From: Triplophysa rosa
Taxonomy: Eukaryota; Chordata; Actinopteri; Cypriniformes; Nemacheilidae
Direction: 5' to 3'
Length of the DNA: 64,000 nt
Assembly (NCBI RefSeq): GCF_024868665.1
Contig: NW_026634369.1
Coordinates: 2,603-66,602 of the forward strand
Shown: positions 57,217-64,000 of the stretch, in pieces
Layout: each line of letters begins with the position of its first letter
How positions within the stretch are numbered: position 1 is the stretch's first letter
The notes under the pieces: model-generated
Told to the model about the DNA's origin: nothing
The model's database searches: none
The model's input: the letters and a program-made list of their open reading frames with translations, nothing else
Translations under genes and position numbers: made by a program

Positions 57217-58716
57217 TAGGGATGGGCGATATGGCCCTAAAACTCTATCACGATAATTCCTGGTATTTGTTGCGATAACGATAAAAATGATGATATCCAT
57301 AACGCCATCAACCACTGTTTTTTGCATCAAGTGATAGTAGCTGCATGTGGTCTAGACCCTCAGAAAAACAAATATTATAAAAAAGTAAAACTTACCCCAA
57401 ATCAAACAGCTCCTAAAATATACCTACAGTATTTTTGTAAATATAAAATATAATAGTGAGATTCGACTTCAAAAGGTTGTAGTAAAGAAAAGTTAAATGA
57501 ACTAAAGCTCAATAAACACGTCATACCTAAAACTGTATATATTCTATTGTTGGGTGGAAACGATCGATCGCATCACGCTGTCAATCACTCTCTCTTGAAC
57601 TGTGTGAACCTTCTCTTCTCACAGCAACATACGCTGAATCTGTCTATGACTCGCGCTACAGAAATAGAACAGAAAAATGCGGATAGAAGAAATTAATTAA
57701 ATAATCCATGCTTTTATACGCTCATAAACGTATTTAAAATAACGTAATACAAACTCACATTTTGTACCGTATGTAAACAGGCAGCAGTGCTGTGCACGCT
57801 GTGTCGCTATGAAAGCACATGTGGGCGCGAGCTGCGCACGGGACGCTCCGTTCATCCTGTATATAACAGGCAAGAAATCATATTAAACAATTTGCGCACG
57901 CGCGCATAACATCTAACGAATGTTTAAATAAATACTTTTAGCCAAACTAAATGTTGTGGTGTAACATATTATGACTATCAACGAATACTTAAACAAATTA
58001 AATAAAACGAAAGTGAAACTAAACATTAACTCGGATGCATCTACATTGCCAACCTAAACGAGATTTAGAGCTCGTCTTTTAGTGCAAACTCTTTCTCAGC
58101 TTCACGTCCGCCCTCCGCTATACCCGTTTTCGCTTCACATATGTGACCCTGGATCACAAAACCAGTGTTAAGTAGCACGGGAACATTTTTAGTAAAAGCC
58201 CAAAATACATTGTATGGGACAAAATTATTGATTTTTCTTTTATGCCAAAAATCATTAGGATATTAAGTAAAGATCATTTTCCATGAAGATATTTTGTAAA
58301 TGTCCTACCTTAAATATATAAAAACGTTATTTTTGTGAGTGGATGGCCTGCTTCAGCGCCTCTGATGGACAACTTTAAAGGCAATTTTCTCAATGTTTTG
58401 ATTTTTTTGCACCCTCAGATTCCAGAGTTATAAACGTTTGTATCTCCGCCATATATTGTCCTGTCCTTAACAACATCAATACATCAATAGAAAGCTTAAT
58501 TATTCAGCTTTCAGATGATGTACAAATCTCAATTTTGAAAAATTGACCCATAAGACTGGTTTTGTTGTCCAAGGTCACATATGAGCTGTGAATGGGTCTC
58601 ACAAAGAAATACGTCATCAACTAGAATTTATCGTTTATATCACGGGAAGACTAATTCCTATCGTGTGGGGAATTTGTACCAGTATATCGCGAACGATATA
58701 ATATTGCCCATCCCTA
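57217..58716. mobile_element. hAT MITE, 1500 bp, perfect 8-bp TSD
   Basis: The ends are TAGGGATGGGCGATAT and, inverted, TAGGGATGGGCAATAT. The flanks CTACCCCC are identical (57209-57216 and 58717-58724). No transposase domain was seen. A second element is nested at 58142-58579. Confidence 0.92.
58142..58579. mobile_element. Nested MITE, 438 bp, TA flanks
   Basis: The ends TGTGACCCTGGATCACAAAA and, inverted, TGTGACCTTGGACAACAAAA are near perfect. TA lies on both sides. It is one of the most common short DNA transposons of cyprinids. The TA duplication would suit a Tc1/mariner-type family but is short enough to be chance. Confidence 0.85.
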
Positions 58717-58789
58717 CTACCCCCTCCTCCACTACTCATTTATGATCATCATGAGTGTTTCCCCTAGGTTTACAGCTTTGGGGGTCATT

Positions 58790-58890
58790 TTCTTTGTGGC
58801 GGAGGTCCGGATAATACTTTATACAATAAATCGTACTTAATCAATTGAGCCCAGTCGAATATGTATATAAAAAGTTAACATCTAATGTAG
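58790..58890 (-). repeat. Inverted repeat copy B (partner 53385-53480)
   Basis: It is the reverse complement of the first copy with about 85 percent identity by eye. Next to it, TAGGGGTGTAAACATACACT at about 58888 opens another hAT-like terminus. Confidence 0.85.
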
Positions 58891-59455
58891 GGGTGTAAAC
58901 ATACACTCAGCTCAAGATTCGGTACATATCTCGATGCTGGGTTCACGATATGATACACATCTCCATATTTTGAACAAAATTAAAAAATGAAACTGAAATT
59001 CAAATAAAATTTTTCAACATATTAACAATTTCAGCAACTTTTTTTGTTGCACATACAACTTAAAGAATTTTAACATTTTAAGGCTTAACTGAAATTAGAA
59101 TTAAGATCAGTGTCGTTTTGATTTAGTTTTAGTCATAGTCAGTAGTATATATGGGGGTCATTGTGTCAAAATGATTCACAGGTATGATTGATGGTGACCA
59201 TTGATGGACCACCCACGTCGCGAGGGCCTGCCCACTTTGCGTTGACCTTTGACCATACCCGCCCCTTAGTGTGGTACCGCCCCTATGTGTTGAACTTTTG
59301 CCCTTTGACAGTATCTGTCCACGTGGTGAGGGATTGTCCGTGTCTGGAGTTGAACTTTTGCCCATATGTTTATCGAACATTTTTCTCTCTTTTCCGGGGC
59401 ATGTTTGGACAAGTTTTTATGAGGTTGACACGTATCTTATGCGCGAATGAATAAA
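58891..59455. other. Unassigned sequence
   Basis: It begins with the hAT-like end mentioned above (CTCGATGCTGGGTTCACGAT). GTTGAACTTTTGCCC occurs twice, near 59289 and 59348. No gene was recognised. Confidence 0.4.
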
Positions 59456-59585
59456 TCAACGAGTGATTAAATAAAGGCATGAATACGAATAAGTAATTAA
59501 ATAAACAATTGGTTATATAAGTGATTAAATAAATAATGAATAAGTAAATAAACAAAGCAAGGAATGAATAAGTAATTAAATAATG

Positions 59586-59620
<35 letters not shown>
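59456..59620. repeat. AT-rich simple sequence and (TA)n
   Basis: GAATAAGTAATTAAATAA recurs at about 59479 and 59567 within a degenerate array. A (TA)n run fills 59591-59620 and directly adjoins the Tc1 terminus, as expected for an element that targets TA. Confidence 0.9.
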
Positions 59621-59623
<3 letters not shown>

Positions 59624-60240
59624 GTGCTGGTCATATAATTAGAATATCATCAAAAAGTTGATTTATTTCACTAATTCCATTCAAAAAGTGAAACTTGTAT
59701 ATTATATTCATTCATTACACACAGACTGATATATTTCAAATGTTTATTTCTTTTAATTTGATGATTATAACTGACAACTAATGAAAATCCCAAATTCAGT
59801 ATCTCAGAAAATTAGAATATTACTTAAGACCAATACAAAGAAAGGATTTTTAGAAATCTTGGCCAACTGAAAAGTATGAACATGAAAAGTATGAGCATGT
59901 ACAGCACTCAATACTTAGTTGGGGCTCCTTTTGCCTGAATTACTGCAGCAATGCGGCGTGGCATGGAGTCGATCAGTCTGTGGCACTGCTCAGGTGTTAT
60001 GAGAGCCAGGTTGCTCTGATAGTGGCCTTCAGCTCTTCTGCATTGTTGGGTCTGGCATATCGCATCTTCCTCTTCACAATACCCCATAGATTTTCTATGG
60101 GGTTAAGGTCAGGCGAGTTTGCTGGCCAATTAAGAACAGGGATACCATGGTCCTTAAACCAGGTACTGGTAGCTTTGGCACTGTGTGCAGGTGCCAAGTC
60201 CTGTTGGAAAATGAAATCTGCATCTCCATAAAGTTGGTCA
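59621..60240 (-). pseudogene. Tc1/mariner-like transposase, C-terminal fragment
   Basis: The terminus CAGGTGCTGGTCATATAATT at 59622 is a known type of Tc1 TIR. On the minus strand, 60197-59997 encodes HGIPVLNWPANSPDLNPIEN and LWGIVKRKM, the C-terminal catalytic end of a DDE transposase with the Glu of NPIENLW. The transposase would cut and paste the element at TA. The frame ends near 60240 where other DNA begins, so the N-terminal DNA-binding domain and the far TIR are missing. Confidence 0.92.
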
Positions 60241-60369
60241 TTTATGTAGATTAAAACGGCCTTAACTATTTTGTTATAAATACTGTGCTTTAAAATAGTA
60301 TTTGGTTTTGTCTACGTAAGCGTTCAACCAGCCGTTTCATGCTTCGTACATTATGCATATTTTTTATAG

Positions 60370-60431
60370 GAATTGTCTCGCAGGTTCAAACAATTACGAT
60401 CAAGATGAATATGTCGACATTGAACAACTAC
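60370..60431 (+). other. Possible short exon upstream of the polymerase gene
   Basis: A tract of 62 bases is bounded by TTTTTTATAG and by CTAC/GTAAGTTAA, a strong donor. One frame is fully open and acidic (NNYDQDEYVDIEQL). A second acceptor-like site, CTCTTTGTTAG, lies at 60658. No family was recognised. Confidence 0.3.
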
Positions 60432-60863
60432 GTAAGTTAAATCTTTTTACATGTGTTTGTCGAGCAAAAAATATATATGTTTATATTCTGATCTTTTTTT
60501 AAAACCAATGTTGAGCCACTAATCTATAAAATAATCACATTATACAAATTTTTATATCTGTTTTATATTTTTATATCTGTTTTATATTTGCCATTTTACT
60601 CTATTCACCATTTATTTTTGTATTGGCTATGCAACGTGACATAATTCCTCTTTGTTAGTGCCGAAACCATACGGGAGGGATGGCCGATGAAAAATGTTCA
60701 GAGGCCGGGATGGCTGTCATCCAGATCAAACTCTCTCAGACCTGTTACAGGAGCGATCGGAATGCACGCAGAGACCCATCATCATAACAGCCGATAGACT
60801 ACACTACTGTTAAATACACACCCTGTACATGAGCAAACTTTTAATACCGCGCCGCCCCAACAG

Positions 60864-63800
60864 ATTTCTAATTTGGAATATTTGGAAGCTGCGATACGTG
60901 AAAGTACAGATTTTAATCCATGCATCAGACTATGCGAAATATTAAATACGAGGGACACAAACACCGAACAAGACGGCAGTGGGTTATCAGATACAAGCGT
61001 CCCGACTATTGACTCGGCTCCCCCTAGAGGTAATGTCGATAACGAAAGGCCCTCGACTTCCGATACACAGAGGACTAGCAGCGTCGACCTCGATGCTTTG
61101 ATACGAGATGGCGGTACCATAAACGGTTATCGTGTTTTACCGAGTCCTCGTTTCAATAGCGTGGAATTGAGAAGACCCATGAATCTACGGGATATTGGCG
61201 CTACAGATTTGGCGACGTATCACGTTCGACTGCACGAGACCATGAACGAAATCGCGACGTTTGCCAGACAAATCGGCGGCGATGGTAGCGTAGTTAGTTT
61301 ATCCCTGAGAGGGCCCAGTCTTAAATCTGACGTTACAGCGATATTATCACCCGGCAATGATTACGACGTTAATGTATTTACCGATCAAATCGAAAAAATT
61401 TTACAGAGCGATGACAGGTTATTGTGTGACGACGCGGTCGAGATAGGAGCTACCGTGGCTTCGAACAGACAAGGGGGAGGTCGCCATCGTCGTAAACTCA
61501 CAGATTTGGCTCTCGACCAGGTGATCAAAAGAAAAAAGATGAGTTTATTTTGCCCTATCAATATTGCGAATAATTTGTGCTTTTCTATATGTCTCACCCA
61601 TTTTCTTGACCCTGAATTACCTGAGAGCGATTTGGAAAGCCACAGTAATCCAAAATGATGTGGGGTTTACGATTCAAGACAAGATCGGTTTTCACAACAT
61701 AGCAAAGTTTGAAAGACTGTTTGGCGTCAAAATAGTTTTTTACAGAACGAACGGCGGAGCGTTAGAAACGTATGCAAATCAGAGGGAACCTCATTCGAAA
61801 ACAGTATTCCTCGATTTACACGATGAACACTTTTATATGATTCTTAATCTAAAGGCGTTCGTCTGTACCGACTACGCATGTACGTACTGTTATAAAGGAT
61901 ACAACGACGTTAAACATCATCACTGTAGCCGTGTCTGTAATGTGTGTTTTGACGTCGACTGTCACAAACACCCTAAAAGACTGTACACTGTACCAACTGT
62001 CTGAGATTTTGCAATTCCGACTACTGCTACAAAATGCACAAGAAGCCCAACCCCGGCGAAGAAAAGGCCCTGTGCGATAGAATAAAATATTGTCAGCTGT
62101 GTAACAGATGTTATGAAATTTCAGGACAAGGCATTGGAGCACAACACAAATGTGCGCCCGTCCGGTGCCTACATTGCGGCGAAGATTTCGTAGTTACGGG
62201 ATCGCATCGGTGCTTTATTCAACCCCATGCGCCCAAGGATCCTAACGAGAAGTATATTTTCTATGATTTTGAAACCCGTTATGAAAATGAGAAACACGTC
62301 GCTAACTATTTTCAGACGTCTCAACCATTTCAGACAACGCCGATACAAAGGGTACAACTTTATAGCCCATTACGCATCCAAATTTGATTCTTTTCTCATT
62401 CTGGAATATTTTTGCAAAGCGGGGCTCACGTTGGACATCATCATGCAGGGGTGCAAATTAATCTGCATGTACGACAGCACGTATGCCCAACGTTATATCG
62501 ACAGCTACTCGTTCATCCCGATGGCTTTGTCCAAGACCCCCGCTGCTCTAAACTTGACCGCTACGGAAAAGGGATACTTTCCCCATCATTTCAACAGAGC
62601 GGAAAACGAGAAATATGTAGGACCGTACCCCGATAAGACGTTCTACGGTTACGATAACATGACCGACAAAAACCAGGACAAGTTCAATGCGTTGTACGCC
62701 ACCGTGTCGGGTAAAATCTTCGACTTCATGAAAGAGTTGCGCGATTATGGTGTGAATGACGTTGTCTTATTACGCGAAGCATGCATGAAATACCGTCAGT
62801 CGTTCAAAAGAGCAAAACATACTCCAACGTTTCGATCGAATGGCTCGAGTATCTCAAAAAGACCCGAAACACTGACATTCACCACGACGTGAACTACGGC
62901 GAAGTATCCATAGGCAATTACTTTTTAGACGTATACTACGAACAAGACGGTGTTAGACACGCGCTAGAATTCTGTGGGTGTATTTTTCACGGCTGTTTAA
63001 AGTGTTTTGCAGGGCACCAGACCCATCCGTTGTCATACGTCCCGTACGGGGTGCTCAACAGACAGTTTGACGAAAAGGTTGACATGCTTCAGAATGCGTA
63101 CGGGTTAAAAACCGAAGTGATGTGGGAGTGCGAATGGCGTGAAATGAAACGGACCGTTCCCTCCATGATAGAATTTATGAGAACTTATTCAGCCCCCGAG
63201 AGGCTGAAACCTAGGGATGCCCTCTTTGGCGGATGAACGAACGCCTATAAACTCTACCACAAAGCCGCTGAAGGAGAAAAAATAAGCTATTTGGATTTTA
63301 CAAGCTTGTACCCCTTCTGTCAGGCTAGGAAATCCTATCCGATCGGTCACCCCGAAATCATTTTCAAGGATTTCGAGCCGATTGATCACTATTACGGTCT
63401 TGTTAAGTGTACTGTGTACCCACCGCACAATTTACTGCATCTTGTATTACCTTATCGCAGCAATAAAAAAACTTCATTTTCCATTGTTTCGCACATGCAC
63501 ATGCACGCACACGCAAAACCAAACGACGAGCTGTAATCATACCGATGAGGAGAGAGCTCTCTCAGGTTGCTGGGTCAGTATTGAACTTTTAAAAGCCATC
63601 GAGAAGGGCTATGTAGTATCTAGAATCGACGAGGTATGGCATTTCCCCCAACAATCGGAAAAGTTGTTTTGCGATTACGTGAAAACGTTTTTGCGGTTGA
63701 AGCAGCAAGCGTCCGGCTACCCGTCGAACGTCGTCACGGACAAAGCGAATTACATTCGTAATTATTATGAAAAAGAGGGGATTCGTCTCGACCCCGAAAA

Positions 63801-64000
63801 GATCAGTCACAACCCCGCTCAGAGGTCAATCAATAAACTGCTGTTGAACTCGCTTTGGGAGCGCTTCTCCATGCGCGAGAACCTACCTAAAACGAGTCTC
63901 GTGGAAAAACCTGAACAGTTTACCAGATTAGTTTTCGGCGGAATCGACACCCTGAAATATTTCACGTTCGTGTCGGACGACGTAGCTCTCGTTCAGTATC
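60864..64000 (+). pseudogene. Protein-primed family B DNA polymerase (Polinton/adintovirus type), broken and partial
   Basis: Such a polymerase copies a linear, protein-capped genome. Reading begins after an acceptor-like CCAACAG at 60863; no ATG opens this frame until about 61179. In order: a hydrophilic N-terminal part to about 61640; a Cys/His-rich part at about 61860-62220; Exo I (DFET) at 62265; an Exo II-like block with KFDS near 62385; an Exo III-like block, GVNDVVLLREA, near 62750; a GCIFHGCLKCF nuclease-like segment near 62975; motif A (DFTSLYP) near 63300; and motif B (LLLNSLWERF) near 63840, where Glu stands at a usually glycine position. Breaks: frameshifts near 61640, 61985, 62320 and 62810, the last two probably with deletions; a TGA at 63234-63236; and a frameshift at the 7-A run 63465-63471. 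Motif C lies beyond the window. Confidence 0.85.

Noticed and set aside
59188..59454. 88-codon plus-strand frame
   Set aside because: No domain or splice context; it includes two copies of GTTGAACTTTTGCCC and is better read as repeat-derived.

Overview
The window is vertebrate nuclear DNA, best read as a ray-finned fish and probably a cyprinid (carp, minnow or zebrafish relative). Three things point there: two intact P2Y-family receptor genes with fish-like divergence, widely spaced small exons with GT/AG splice sites, and a dense mix of Tc1, hAT, DIRS, chromodomain Ty3/gypsy and L2/Rex-type elements typical of cyprinid intergenic DNA. There is no operon or prokaryotic feature. The cyprinid placement is inference; the fish assignment is firmer.

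Host genes are few and all lie on the minus strand. gpr174 (18280-19281) is a single coding exon. p2ry10 (29018-30308) has two coding exons. These two lysophosphatidylserine-type GPCR genes are neighbours here, as they are on the human X chromosome. Further along are the last three coding exons of polr1d (RPAC2, shared subunit of RNA polymerases I and III), at 56251-56327, 51555-51637 and 43275-43331. They sit in two large introns filled with LINEs and DNA transposons. The 5' exons of polr1d were not found.

Repeats by region. 1-2880 is a satellite of about 250 bp with higher-order structure. 2881-5020 holds a decayed DIRS tyrosine recombinase and a DIRS terminal region. 5040-14061 is a nested block: a solo gypsy LTR, then two inverted 0.55 kb arms (5900-6461 and 13510-14061) that enclose a DIRS end, a nearly complete but broken chromodomain Ty3/gypsy element (7166-12352), a LINE fragment and a SINE. 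15104-18146 holds two hAT-type elements with perfect 8-bp target duplications. 20482-24672 is a TIR element split by a dead gypsy, itself split by a 1165-bp hAT. 31800-33630 is another nested TIR pair. 36117-42740 holds a solo LTR, LINE pieces and a 1.5 kb palindromic element with 21-bp subrepeats. 44985-49815 is a long broken LINE carrying a Harbinger-like insertion. 53385-59620 is mostly hAT-type MITEs.

The last 3.7 kb (about 60300-64000) is a decayed, protein-primed family B DNA polymerase gene of the Polinton/adintovirus type, placed next to a truncated Tc1 transposase. It has several frameshifts and a stop codon, and it runs off the window before the catalytic C motif. It is the most unusual item in the window. 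The polr1d exons are the most useful for gene annotation, because each is too short to stand out as an ORF.
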